Shown: positions 33,152-44,247 of the stretch, piece by piece
How positions within the stretch are numbered: position 1 is the first letter of the stretch
Layout: every line of letters begins with the position of its first letter
Source: Halichondria panicea
Lineage: Eukaryota > Porifera > Demospongiae > Suberitida > Halichondriidae
Length of the DNA stretch: 64,000 bases
Direction: 5' to 3'
Assembly (NCBI RefSeq): GCF_963675165.1
Contig: NC_087386.1
Coordinates: forward strand, 6,087,566 to 6,151,565
Program-made: the position numbers and the translations under genes
The notes under the pieces: model-generated
Told to the model about the DNA's origin: nothing
The model's input: the letters and a program-made list of their open reading frames with translations, nothing else
Databases searched by the model: none

Positions 33152-34177
33152 TTATGTCACTGATTGGTTCATCAATGGTGTCACTTCTGAAGGCTCAGCT
33201 GTACTTGGGCTCAGGAAGTTGGGAGCATGATCGGCTGTGTCCGTAGGTAGGCTGACTCTAGTGGAGGGTGGAGCAGTTTGTAGTCCTGGACCAGCCGTCT
33301 CGATATCTGCTCTGTTGGCAAACCTCACACATCTTGTTCTGCTACGAAAACTGTAGCACATGTAGCCAAAAACTAGCAATGGGAAACACGATAGAGGAGA
33401 AGATAGTACTATCTGTGTTATCACTACGGGAGGCATAATTAAATTTAAAGTTAAAACCACAACAATAGTACAAAAATCCAATCCCAGCACAAACAGAGTA
33501 AAGAAAAATAGAGCAAAAAATATTCCTATTTCTTTCAGTACATCTCTTCTCCTTGCAATTTGCCTTCTCCATAGAGTACAAAACCATATAGTTAAAACAA
33601 CATTTCCTATCAAGCTTATTAGTACTAGTGCAGGCGGTATGAATATAAGGAGATACATACCTAAATTTAAATAATATTCCAGCACACTTAACACAATCCC
33701 GGCAAGCAATGTCATCATGACAAATATACATTCCAATAGCAAACGCGATCGATCACTCCTAGGACGCCTTCTTGAGAAACAACCACACAGTTTTGTTACC
33801 AGGGTAAAGTTGATAGAGCAAACTAGTATAGCCATAGTCCACACTACACCGCTCTGTGCTACACTGAAGTACACACGTTGAACTTTGGCACAAAAGTTGA
33901 ACATTGACTCATCTCGTTTGAATGCAGGACTGCTCCAAAGCCATAATACTCCAAGCTGTAATGTAGTGATGACAGTCATGTAGACTATCCTTCTTACTAG
34001 AAAGTTAGTCTTCCTTCGACAGATAAACACAATATTCAACACCATCCCAACAAAGCTCAATGGAAACACAACTGAGAGAACTACTGCTTGAGCAATGAAG
34101 ACATCTGGCAGGGTTGTGTTTATGTGGGTATTTCGATTCCACGGATTAGGATCAGGATCAAGATAGCTGCAATCCAT
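33152..34177 (-). CDS. 7TM receptor-like protein, array copy 9 (intact)
   Basis: A single exon of 341 codons starting at the ATG of [15 protein letters not shown]. It has an NTT sequon, seven hydrophobic segments, basic loops ([26 protein letters not shown]) and the family tail extended to LMNQSVT. The variable segments are AKVQRVYFSVAQSGVVW entering TM3, a shortened TM5 entry (EYYLNLGMYLLIFIPP) and a long TM6-TM7 connection (LDFCTIVVVLTLNLIMPPV). In the tail, RTRCVRFAN replaces RTRHVRFAN. The type-B 3' flank and a full 5' flank with all three motifs suggest a working gene. Ligand unknown. Confidence 0.85.
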   Translation of the reverse strand: MDCSYLDPDPNPWNRNTHINTTLPDVFIAQAVVLSVVFPLSFVGMVLNIVFICRRKTNFLVRRIVYMTVITTLQLGVLWLWSSPAFKRDESMFNFCAKVQRVYFSVAQSGVVWTMAILVCSINFTLVTKLCGCFSRRRPRSDRSRLLLECIFVMMTLLAGIVLSVLEYYLNLGMYLLIFIPPALVLISLIGNVVLTIWFCTLWRRQIARRRDVLKEIGIFFALFFFTLFVLGLDFCTIVVVLTLNLIMPPVVITQIVLSSPLSCFPLLVFGYMCYSFRSRTRCVRFANRADIETAGPGLQTAPPSTRVSLPTDTADHAPNFLSPSTAEPSEVTPLMNQSVT

Positions 34178-34305
34178 TCTCACAAACTTTCAAGTCAGCT
34201 TAGCTGTGTAGTATAATTTTGATGTCAGTCAGCACCTCGCTAATTAGATTCATAAACACGTGGGCGGAACACAGGAAGTCATGGCAAGTAAGTCCTTAGC
34301 AACAG
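34178..34305 (-). promoter_or_regulatory. Conserved receptor 5' flank, copy 9
   Basis: CTAATTAG is at 34240-34247, ACAGGAAGT at 34271-34279 and AGCAAC at 34298-34303. Confidence 0.45.
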
Positions 34306-35528
34306 AAAATCAACGTAAAGCACAGCAAAGCAAAACAAAAATACACAGCCAATAATGCACAGGGCGTTTCATGCCTGTTACGGTCCCGTTACAGCCCAAA
34401 ATCCACATGCATGGTGTATTCAACTGTTTGGTTAGATACTGCATAGCAGCCGGCTGTCTGTAATCAGTGGACTAGATTAAATGGACTACTGGAATGACCT
34501 TTTGACCTTTCTGTGTGTGCGCAGTACGTGATTGTACTTTGCTATTTATTATATCTCGAGGCGTAGCCGCACGAGGGATACGGTAAAGCTGACTGTGTCT
34601 GTCTGTTTTTTTTATAGGATAGGAAACACACTGAATTTATGTAGTGTTGTCATATTCCATCCTCGTTATGCCCCGCCCACTAGCATCATGCACAGACACA
34701 GTATAGTAGCTACATTAGTTTTGCAGGCAGAAATTCCACTGTAGTCTGCGTACTAAAAGTAACTAGGTGAGACTATAAAGAGTTGTTTCCAATGTTACAA
34801 AGTTACAGAGGATTTTATATCATAATCATAAATAATGTTATTAACAAGCCTAATTTAGTTCGATAACTGTAAACTTTTTTGTTTTTGATATTGTGATACA
34901 ATCTACAGCTATTTTATAAACTTATTAATGGGAATATCAACGATGTCTAAGACTTAAGGATTATTTAGAGTATTTGCTCTTTTGTCGTAGTGTTTGCATA
35001 GACAAACAGAAACTAAAGTACCTGAGTATAACTTGTTTAAGGAAATAATGTGAGTTTTACCCCACCCAGTTGCTATGATACAGACCCCAATCTGGTTATA
35101 AATATCAATATTAATTTTGTTATCGTTATCTTATCTGATTGGGCTGGTACTTTAGCTAATTAAGGTCACTAATTGTAATTATTTTATTTTCGCCAATTTC
35201 CTCATAAGCAGAGATACAATTATAACCTCGAGACCAGCTTTGCATTGGCATGTTCCCTGGCCACCTGTTAGAACGGTTGGCCGGGCCAGACTAATGGGCC
35301 CTGTTCATTTGGGGGGAGGGAGCCACTGTTATCCAGATACTCATGCAGTGGTTCAAGTGAGCCAGTTAATTGTAAAGCCATAGGATTCAGCAACTGTCTT
35401 AGCACGTGTAGAATTTAAAACGTACAGTATGGTTAAAATAAAAATTACAGCACACAATAAAATGATATACATGCATGCAGCTGCATTATAATGTGTTTTT
35501 AGTAATAATTATGTCCAATCATATTATG
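34306..35528. repeat. Spacer between copies 9 and 10
   Basis: Receptor 5' flank, the dispersed GGGATACGGTAAAG repeat (near 34576), a block also found at 19840-20340 (ATGGGAATATCAACGATGTC) and type-A 3' flank (CCAGATACTCATGCAGTGG near 35333). No gene. Confidence 0.6.
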
Positions 35529-36566
35529 TCACTGATTATAGTCCATCAACGGCGTCACTTCTGAAGGCTCAGCTGTGCTTGGGCTCAGAAAGTTGGGAGC
35601 ATGATCGGCTGTGTCCGTAGGTAGGCTGACTCTAGTGGAGGGTGGAGCAGTTCGTAGTCCTGGACCAGCCGTCTCAATATCTGCTCTGTTGGCAAACCTC
35701 ACATGTCTTGTTCTACTACGAAAACTGTAGCACATGTAGCCAAAAACTAGCAATGGGAAACACGATAGAAAAGAAGATATGACTATCTGTGTTATCACTA
35801 TGGCAGGCGTAATATAAATAAACCCACTACAAATATCCATTCCAAACACAAAGAGAGTAAAGAAAAATAGAGCAAAAAATATTCCTATTTCTTTCAGTAC
35901 ATCTCTTCTCCTTGCAATTTGCCTTCTCCATAGAATACAAAACCATATAGTTAAAACAACATTCCCTATCAAGCTTATTAGTACTAGTGCAGATGGTATG
36001 ACTATAATAATGAGAATGAAGTACAGAGCGAAGTTTATTACTCTGATATATAAATAATATCCCAGCACACTAAACACAAACCCAACAAGCAATGTTATCA
36101 TGACAAATATAAATTCCAATAGAAAACGTGATCGATCACTCCAAGGACGCCATCTTGAGAAACAACCACACAGTTTTGTTACCAGGGTAAAGTAGATAAA
36201 GCAGACCAGTATAGCCATCATCAACAGTAAACCGCTATTTGCCAGACTGATGTACACATATTTAGCGTGGTAACAAAAGTTGAGCATTGACTCATCTCGT
36301 TTGAATGCAGGAATGCTCCAAAGCCATAATGCTCCAAGCTGCAGTGTAGTGATGACAGTCATGTAGACTATCCTTCTTACTAGAAAGTTAGTCTTCCTTA
36401 GACAGATAAACACAATATTCAACACCATCCCAACAAAGCTGAATGGAAACACCACTGAGAGAACTACTGCTTGAGCAATGTAGACATCTGGCAGGGTTGT
36501 GTTGATAGTTGGAAGATATGCCGGATACCACGGATTAGGATCAGGATTAAGATAGCTGCACTCCAT
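35529..36566 (-). CDS. 7TM receptor-like protein, array copy 10 (intact)
   Basis: A single exon of 345 codons from the ATG of MECSYLNPDPNPWYPAY. It has an NTT sequon, seven hydrophobic segments and the family tail ending LMDYNQ. The first loop reads [12 protein letters not shown], with Leu for Arg. The TM3 entry, YHAKYVYISLANSGLLL, nearly matches pseudogene copy 4, and the TM6-TM7 stretch (GMDICSGFIYITPAIVITQ) is shared with copies 4 and 18, whereas the N-terminus resembles the copy at 60912. This combination suggests exchange between array members. A membrane receptor by architecture; function unknown. Confidence 0.85.
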   Translation of the reverse strand: MECSYLNPDPNPWYPAYLPTINTTLPDVYIAQAVVLSVVFPFSFVGMVLNIVFICLRKTNFLVRRIVYMTVITTLQLGALWLWSIPAFKRDESMLNFCYHAKYVYISLANSGLLLMMAILVCFIYFTLVTKLCGCFSRWRPWSDRSRFLLEFIFVMITLLVGFVFSVLGYYLYIRVINFALYFILIIIVIPSALVLISLIGNVVLTIWFCILWRRQIARRRDVLKEIGIFFALFFFTLFVFGMDICSGFIYITPAIVITQIVISSFLSCFPLLVFGYMCYSFRSRTRHVRFANRADIETAGPGLRTAPPSTRVSLPTDTADHAPNFLSPSTAEPSEVTPLMDYNQ

Positions 36567-36720
36567 TCTCACACTCTTTGAAGTCAGCTTAGCTGTGTAG
36601 ATATGATTTTGATATCAGTCAAAGTTCAAGGATCATACACCTCGCTAATTAGATTCATAAACATGTGGGCTGAACACAGGTCATGTGTAAGTCATTTGTA
36701 AGTCCTTAGCAACAGAGAAT
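36567..36720 (-). promoter_or_regulatory. Receptor 5' flank lacking the ETS-like core, copy 10
   Basis: CTAATTAG is near 36643 and AGCAAC at 36708-36713. Where other copies have ACAGGAAGTCATG, this flank reads ACAGGTCATG, a 3-base deletion that destroys the GGAA core. The same form is seen upstream of copies 18, 19 and 21. Confidence 0.45.
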
Positions 36721-38235
36721 CAATGTAAATGTAAATTAAAGCACAGCAAAGCAAAACAATAATACACAGCCGATAATCCACGAGGCGTTTCATGTCTGTT
36801 ACGGGCCCGTTTTACAGTCTAAAATCCACGTGGTGTATTCAATTGTTTGGTTAGATACTGCATATATAGCAGCCGGCTGTCTGTAATTGGTGGACTGGAC
36901 TGCTGAAATGACCTTTTGACCTTTCTGCGTATGCGCAGTACGTGATTTTACTTTGCTATTTATTATGTCTCGAGGCGTAGCCGCACGAGGGATACAGTAA
37001 AGCTGACTGTGTGTCTATCTGTCTTTTTATAGGATAGAAAACGCACACTGAATTTATGTCATACTTATTCCATCCTCGTTATGCCCCGCCCACTAGCATC
37101 ATGCACAGACACAGTATACCAGCTACATTAGTTGTGCTGGCAGAAATTCCACTGTAGTCTGTATACTAAAAGTAACTAGGTGAGACTATAAAGAGTTGTT
37201 TCCAATGTTACAAACTATAGAGGATTTTATATATATTATAATCATGAATAAAGTCATTAACAAGCCTAATTTAATAACGTACAGCTGGTAATTTTCGTGG
37301 GGCAAAATATTGTTTTTGTGGTTCTAATAATCTCAATTATCTTCTGAGCATGCGCAGGCGGTTATCACTTAAGTCGGTGGATCAAGGCGTGGTTTATCCA
37401 TTCAATTATCCGGCGGCCTACCTGGAACCCAGGTGTCCGGATAATCGAGGTTCTACTGTACCAGACTGTTCCGAAAATGCCAACGACAGAATATAAGCAC
37501 AGGCTGTGGTTACTATACAGTTGTAGATCCTAGTCAGCATATTGTTTTTCCGCTTTTGGTCTACAATAATTATTAAATGACAGCTGGTGTACAGTGCGTC
37601 CAGTCTAGAGAGTAAAATACCACAATAGGGTGAATAGTTGTACTTAAATGTATCTCAAGATTTGCACAATACCATTGTATATAGGTGAATGAATAAGCAG
37701 ATACAACATTATTCAAAAATATTTCCCCAAAAGTTGTTGTAGTGAGAAATCATTTTAGGTGAAAATGAGAGTGATCGTATTTCTGGACAAATTTTTCATA
37801 TCACAAGTTTGACATTTTATTTAACAATTCATGTGTAGGCTTTAGCCGACAAATTTGCTTGAGTTCCATCGCTAAGCAAAAAGTTATCCAAAAAACCTGA
37901 TAATTGATTAGTAATCGCTGTGTGTACTTATGTTAGCTAAACTATTCAGGAATGTTGTGCCAAAGTTCCCTTACCTTAGCCGACAACAAGTCTTTTCCAT
38001 CACTATATAAGCGATTGTCCACTATTGAAAAATCTTGTTTTATAAACCACCATATACCCACCACCTTTGGTTGCCATGGATATGTTTGGATATGTTTTAG
38101 ATCGTTCTTTTACCTACACAATGGTATCAGCAACATTTCTTTAAAATGTTACATCACAAAATATTCACATTGATATACCAGTGGAAGCAAATTTACGTTT
38201 TTTTTACTCTCTAGACTGTATAATTATAGCATAAT
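36721..38235. repeat. Spacer: flank, truncated MITE end, type-B 3' flank
   Basis: Receptor 5' flank and the dispersed repeat (near 36980), then the left end of the CCGTNTAGC MITE (near 37275) fused to a pogo-like end (37340-37455), then type-B 3' flank (GGTTGCCATGGATATG near 38068). The same series occurs at 58080-59835, and parts of it at 61970-62707. No gene. Confidence 0.6.
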
Positions 38236-38621
38236 TTATATGTCACTGGCATGATTAGTTATCAATGGCGTCACTTCTGAAGGCTCAGCTGTACTTGGGC
38301 TCAGGAAGTTGGGAGCATGATCGGCTGTGTCCGTAGGTAGGCTGACTCTAGTGGAGGATGGAGCAGTTCGTAGTCCTGGACCAGCCGTCTCAATATCTGC
38401 TATGTTGGGAAACCTCACATGTCTAGTTTTACTACGAAAACTGTAGCACATGTAGCCAAAAACTAGCAATGGGAAACACGATAGAGGAGGCAATATGACT
38501 ATCTGTGTTATCACGACAGGCGTAACAGGAAAGATAGTACAAATATCCATTCCCAACACAAACAGAGTAAAGAAAAATAGAGCAAAAAATATTCCTATTT
38601 CTTTGAGTACATCTCTTCTCC
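38236..38621 (-). pseudogene. 7TM receptor copy 11, 3' fragment (TM6 to tail)
   Basis: Homology starts abruptly at [19 protein letters not shown] (38621) and runs through GMDICTIFPVTPVVITQ and TM7 to the tail, which is shifted at the very end (LITNHASDI). Upstream of 38621 the sequence jumps straight to receptor 5' flank (AGACACAGTATAGCAGC), so TM1-TM5 and the start are deleted. The same junction recurs at 42857 and 47494, evidence that it was copied by tandem duplication. Confidence 0.85.
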
Positions 38622-38958
38622 AGACACAGTATAGCAGCTACATTAGTTGTGCAGGCAGAAATTCCACTGTAGTCTGCGTACTAAAAACTATATAGGTGAT
38701 ACTATAAAGAGTTGTTTCTAATGTTAGAGGATTTTATGCAAGTATAATTATAGTCATGAATAATGTTATTTACAAGCCTAATTTAATAGTTAATAATAAA
38801 CATTTTTGTTTTGTTTTTGATTGTGATTACAATATACGGCTATTTTATGAGTTCCCTGAGAATATCTATGATATATATATATAGTCTAAGACTTGTTATA
38901 AAGGATTGTTTAGAGTATTTGCTCTTTTGTCGTAGTTTTTGCAGAAAAATAAAAAGTA

Positions 38959-39105
38959 CAGAGGATTTCAGGTTGGTTGGCACAAGTTAAAAGTTGAAGT
39001 GCACTATGACCACACACTGTGCGTTTCCTCCTACTAATGCAATTAGTGGTCATGGGTGACTGCACTTCAACTTTTAACTTCTGCCAACCAAAGTGAAGTC
39101 CTCTG
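38959..39105. mobile_element. 147-bp MITE with CAGAGGA ends (three copies by duplication)
   Basis: Inverted ends CAGAGGATTTCAGGTTGG and its near-complement ending CCTCTG. The stem continues AAGTTAAAAGTTGAAGTGCA. It is flanked by TA (or GTAC), and the uninterrupted form AAAGTACCTGAGTATAAC is seen at 41893 and 57338. Copies near 43594-43742 and 47831-47986 arose with the unit duplication. Confidence 0.7.
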
Positions 39106-39611
39106 TACCTGAGTCACCCAGTTGCTATGATACAGACCCCAATCTGGTTGTAAATATTATCTTATCTGATTGGGCTGGTGACTTTAGCTAATTAAGGTCA
39201 CTAATCTAGTTTTTAGTTTCTGTAAGCTTAAAAAGTTATTTTTCAGGGGTGTAAAACATTTTATTTTCACCAATTTTGCTCATAAGCAGAGATACAAGCC
39301 TCAGACCAGCTTTGCATTGGCATGTTCCCCGGCCACCTGTCAGAACGGTTGGCCGGGCCACACCCAGCTAATGGGCCCCGTTCATATTCATTTGGGGGAA
39401 GGGAGCCAACGTCATCCAGATACTCATGCAGTGGTTCAAGTGAGCCAGTTAATTGTAAAGGCACAGGATTCAGAAAGTACAACATGGTGAAAAGAAAAAT
39501 TACAGCACAATAATAATTATTTAAAATAACATACATGCATGCATGCAGCTCTATGTATTATATACACTTTTTAGCAAAATAAATGTGTCCAATCATAATA
39601 CATGTCACTGA

Positions 39612-40642
39612 TTAGTTTATCAATAGCGTCACTTCTGAAAGCTCCGCTGTGCTTGGGCTCAGGAAGTTGGGAGCATGATCGGCTGTGTCCGTAGGTAGGC
39701 TGACTCTAGTGGAGGGTGGAGCAGTTCGTAGTCCTGGACCAGCCGTCTCAATATCTGCTCTGTTGGCAAACCTCACATGTCTAGTTTTACTACGAAAACT
39801 GTAGCACATGTAGCCAAAAACTAGCAATGGGAAACACGATAGAGGAGGCGATAGGACTATCTGTGTTATCACTATGGCAAGCATAATATCAAACACAAAA
39901 GGATCAAGCACAAAAAGAGTACAAATATCCATTCCCATCAAAAACAGAGTAAAGAAAAATAGAGCAAAAAATATTCCTATTTCTTTCAGTACATCTCTTC
40001 TCCGTGCAATTTGCCTTCTCCATAGAGTACAAAACCATATAGTAAAACAACATTTCCTATAAAGCTTATTAGTACTAGTGCAGGTGGTATGACTGTAATA
40101 ATTATAAGGAAGTACTGAGCGAAGTTTATTACTCTGATAAATAAATAATATCCCAGCACACTAAACACAATCCCGACAAGCAATGTTATCATGACAAATA
40201 TAAATTCCAATAGCAAACGCGATCGATCACTCCAAGGACGCCTTCTTGAGAAACAACCACACAGTTTTGTTACCAGGGTAAAGTTGATAGAGCAGATCAG
40301 TATAGCTATAATCCACATTCCACCGCTATTTGCCACACTGATGTATACATCTCTAATTTTGTCACAAAAGCCGAACATTGACTCATCTGGTTTGAATGCA
40401 GGAATGCTCCAAAGCCATAATGCTCCAAACTGTAATGTAGTGATGACAGTCATGTAGACTATCCTTCTTACAAGAAAGTTAGTCTTCTTTCGACAGATAA
40501 ACACAATATTCAAGACCATCCCAACAAAGCTCAATGGAAACACCACTGAGAGAACTGCTGCTTGAGCAATGAAGAAACCTGGCAGGGTTGTGTTGATGTT
40601 TGTATACCTCCACGGATCAGGATTAAGATAGCTGCACTCCAT
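39612..40642 (-). pseudogene. 7TM receptor copy 12, one-base frameshift
   Basis: Nearly identical to the intact genes at 44248 and 48484, from MECSYLNPDPWRYTN to the tail ending LSEVTLLIN. One base is missing near 40043 (AGTAAAAC where the sisters have AGTTAAAAC), in the codons after FIGNVVL, so the frame is lost at the end of TM5. It also has FGALWLWS for LGALWLWS. With no other lesion this is a very young pseudogene, a segregating allele or a sequencing error. Confidence 0.85.
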
Positions 40643-42489
40643 TCTCACAAACTTTTAAGGCAGCTTAGCTGTGTAGATATGATTTGATCAGTCAAAGTAT
40701 CAGTCACCTCACTAATTAGATTCATAAACGCGTGGGCGAAACACAGGAAGTCGTGTGCAAGTAAGTCCTTAGCAACAGAGAATCAGCACAGTAAATCAAA
40801 ACAAAAGTACACAGCCAATAATGCGCACAGGGCGTTTCATGCTTGTTACAGCCCGTTACAGCCCAAAATCCACGTGCACGGTATATTCAACGGTTTGGTT
40901 AGATACTGCATAGCAGCCGGCTTTCTGTACTGAATCAGTGGACTACTTAGAATGGACTACTGGAATGACCTTTTGATCTTTTGACCTTTCTGCATATGCA
41001 CATATGCACAGTACGTGATTTGTAGGCAAAAGTAAAAGTCATGTACTTTGCTATTTATTATGTCTCGAGGCGTATAGCCGCACGGGGATATGGTAAAGCT
41101 GACTGTGTGTCTGTCTATCTGTCTAAAAGGAGGGGGATAGGAAACGCACACTGAATTTATGTAGTGTCGTCATGTTCCATCCTCGTTATGCCCCGCCCAC
41201 TAGCATCATGTACAGACACAGTATAGCAGCTACATTAGTTTTGCAGGCAGTAATTCCACTGTAGTCGATCTGTATACTAAAAGGTAACTAGGTGAGGGAC
41301 TCACTAGTTGGGCGAAGCCCGACCGTCCCTGACGGGAGGTCGGGTTGCAAGCCTATCTGGGATTTGTTCTAGCGCCACTATAGTGGCGCCCTATCAGATT
41401 GCAGCATTTTTCACGTGGCTTGGTTACACTTCCGCTTGCATCTAGTTGCAAAACCGCATGCAGTATTGCTGTGCCATCCTGTGGTTTACACGTCATCAAG
41501 TCGGTTAACACCCACTTGAGAATAATAATATTCATAGCAGTACTACATAATGCGCAGAACAAATTCCAGATAGGCTTGCAACCCGACCTCCCGTCAGGGA
41601 CGGTCGGGCTCCGCCCAACTAGGGACTCACAGTGTTTTATAAAGAGTTGTTTCCAATGTTACAGGATTTTTTATATCTGCAAGTATAATATAATCATGAA
41701 TAATGTCACATTACAAGCCTAATTTAATAGTTAGTTCGATAACTGTAAACTTTTTTGTTTTTTACAATCTACAGCTAATTTATATAAGCTTGTTATTATA
41801 GAATGAGAATATCTACGATACTCTAAGACTTGTTAAATGAATACTCTTTTGTCGTAGTTTTTGGAGAAAAATGAATAGACAAACAGAAACTAAAAGTACC
41901 TGAGTATAACTTGTTTAAGGAAATGATGTGAGTTTTACCCCACCCAGTTGCTATGATACAGACCCCAATCTGGTTAATATTAATTTTGAGTTGAAGGATT
42001 ATCTTATCTGATTGGGCGGATACTTTAGCTAATTAAGGTCACTAATTGGAATTTTTCTTGTAGCCTAGTTTTTAGTTTCTGTAAGCTTAAAAAGTTATAT
42101 TTCAGGGGTGTAAACATTTTATTTTCACCAATTTTGCTCAGAAGCAGAGATACAAGCCTCGAGACCAGCTTTGCATTGGTATATTCCCCGGCCACCTGTC
42201 AGAACGGTTGGCCAGGCCACACCCAGCTAATGGGCCCCATTCATTTGGGAGGAGGGCGCCAACGTCATCCAGATACTCATGCAGTGGTTCAAGTAAGCCA
42301 GTTAATTGTAAAGGCACAGGATTCAGCAACTGTCTTAGCACGTGTACAATTAAAAGTACAACATGGTAAAAATAAAAAGTATACAGCACAATATAATACT
42401 TATTTAAAATGAACATACATGCAGCTCTAGATGCATTGTACAGTTAAAATGTGCTAAATTAATGTGTCCAATCATAATTACGTCACTAA
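40643..42489. repeat. Spacer of triplicated unit 1
   Basis: Receptor 5' flank (ACACAGGAAGTCGTGTG near 40741), the dispersed repeat (near 41063), the 317-bp element at 41305-41621 and type-A 3' flank (GACCAGCTTTGCATTGG near 42163). Identical in layout to 45280-47126. No gene. Confidence 0.65.
41305..41621. mobile_element. 317-bp element with TAGTTGGGCG ends and 9-bp duplication
   Basis: Inverted ends of about 65 bp start TAGTTGGGCGAAGCCCGACC. GGGACTCAC is duplicated at 41296-41304 and 41622-41630. An empty site (GGTGAGGAACTCACAGTG) is at 62991-63008. A small palindrome, GCGCCACTATAGTGGCGC, lies just inside the left end. The second copy at 45942-46258 came with the unit duplication. A 9-bp duplication would fit Mutator-like elements; no transposase. 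Confidence 0.8.
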
Positions 42490-42857
42490 TTAGTTTATCA
42501 ATAGCGTCACTTCTGAAAGCTCAGCTGTACTTGGACTCAGGAAGTTGGGAGCATGATCGGCTGTATCCGTAGGTAGGCTGACTCTAGTGGAGGGTGGAGC
42601 AGTTCGTAGTCCTGGACCAGCCGTCTCAATATCTGCTCTGTTGGGAAACCTCACATGTCTCGTTCTACTACGAAAACTGTAGCACATGTAGCCAAAAACT
42701 AGCAATGGGAAACACGATAGAGGAGGCGATATGACTATCTGTGTTATCACGACAGGCGTAACAGGAAAGATAGTACAAATATCCATTCCCAACACAAACA
42801 GAGTAAAGAAAAATAGAGCAAAAAATATTCCTATTTCTTTGAGTACATCTCTTCTCC
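42490..42857 (-). pseudogene. 7TM receptor copy 13, 3' fragment
   Basis: Same truncated structure as copy 11 ([12 protein letters not shown] to the tail), but its tail keeps the normal frame and ends LSEVTLLIN. It has RTRHVRFPNRAD, with Pro for Ala. It joins directly to receptor 5' flank at 42858. Confidence 0.85.
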
Positions 42858-43118
42858 AGACACAGTATAGCAGCTACATTAGTTGTGCAGGCAGAAATTC
42901 CACTGTAGTCTGCGTACTAAAAACTATATAGGTGATACTATAAAGAGTTGTTTCTAATGTTAGAGGATTTTATGCAAGTATAATTATAGTCATGAATAAT
43001 GTTATTTACAAGCCTAATTTAATAGTTAATTGTAAACATTTTGTTTTGTTTTTGATTGTGATTACAATATACGGCTATTTTATGAGTTCCCTGAGAATAT
43101 CTATGATATATATATATA

Positions 43119-43514
43119 CCGTATATCTTCTAATTTATCGGACAGTAAAAAATAATTATTTTGGAAATTGTCCGGGTATAATTGGAACAGATTTTTATAG
43201 AGCATGCGAAGTGTCCGGAATAATTAGAACAAGCAAGCAGCTGCATGCGAGCTAGCTAAGTTTAATAGAACAGGGTACGACTGAATAGATGCACTAACTA
43301 TCTAAAACTAGCTACTCAAAGCTATCTAACTGCAGCACTCCAAGTCTTACTTGCCGTCTGTGAATGTAAACTCTACTTTTCAAAGTATTGTCCAGATATT
43401 TAGAACAAATGTAATATTAAAGCACTGGAGTGTCCGTTGTATTAGAACAACAAATATTGCCCAAAAGAGTGTTCGGGGTAATTAGAAGTGTCCGATAAAT
43501 TAGAAGATATACGG
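43119..43514. mobile_element. CCGTATATCTTC MITE, present in one of three units
   Basis: A 396-bp element flanked by TA (43117-43118 and 43515-43516) and related to 10958-11343, in the opposite orientation. The sister positions near 38880 and 47755 are uninterrupted (ATATATATAGTCTAAG). The insertion therefore postdates the duplication of the units. Confidence 0.9.
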
Positions 43515-44247
43515 TAGTCTAAGACTTGTTAAAGGATTGTTTAGAGTATTTGCTCTTTTGTCGTAGTTTTTGCAGAAAAATAAAAAGTACAGAGGATTTC
43601 AGGTTGGTTGGCACAAGTTAAAAGTTGAAGTGCACTCAACCATGACCACACACTGTGTGTTTCCTCCTACTAATGCAATTAGTGGTCATGGGTGACTGCA
43701 CTTCAACTTTTAACTTCTGCCAACCAAAGTGAAGTCCTCTGTACCTGAGTCACTCAGTTGCTATGATACAGACCCCAATCTGGTTGTAAATATTATCTTA
43801 TCTGATTGGGCTGGTGACTTTAGCTAATTAAGGTCACTAATCTAGTTTTTAGTTTCTGTAAGCTTAAAAAGTTATTTTTCAGGGGTGTAAAACATTTTAT
43901 TTTCACCAATTTTGCTCATAAGCAGAGATACAAGCCTTAGACCAGCTTTGCATTGGCATGTTCCCCGGCCACCTGTCAGAACGGTTGGCCGGGCCACACC
44001 CAGCTAATGGGCCCCGTTCATATTCATTTGGGGGAAGGGAGCCAACGTCATCCAGATACTCATGCAGTGGTTCAAGTGAGCCAGTTAATTGTAAAGGCAC
44101 AGGATTCAGAAAGTACAACATGGTGAAAAGAAAAATTACAGCACAATAATAATTATTTAAAATAACATACATGCATGCATGCAGCTCTATGTATTATATA
44201 CACTTTTTAGCAAAATAAATGTGTCCAATCATAATACATGTCACTGA

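Noticed and set aside
40191-40457. + strand ORFs within receptor genes (also 44828, 49064, 4341, 61345 and others)
   Set aside because: Antisense shadows of the conserved receptor coding sequence; they appear wherever a receptor copy is present.
41399-41722. 107-codon ORF repeated at 46036
   Set aside because: Mostly inside the 317-bp inverted-repeat element. The near-identity is due to recent duplication, not to selection.
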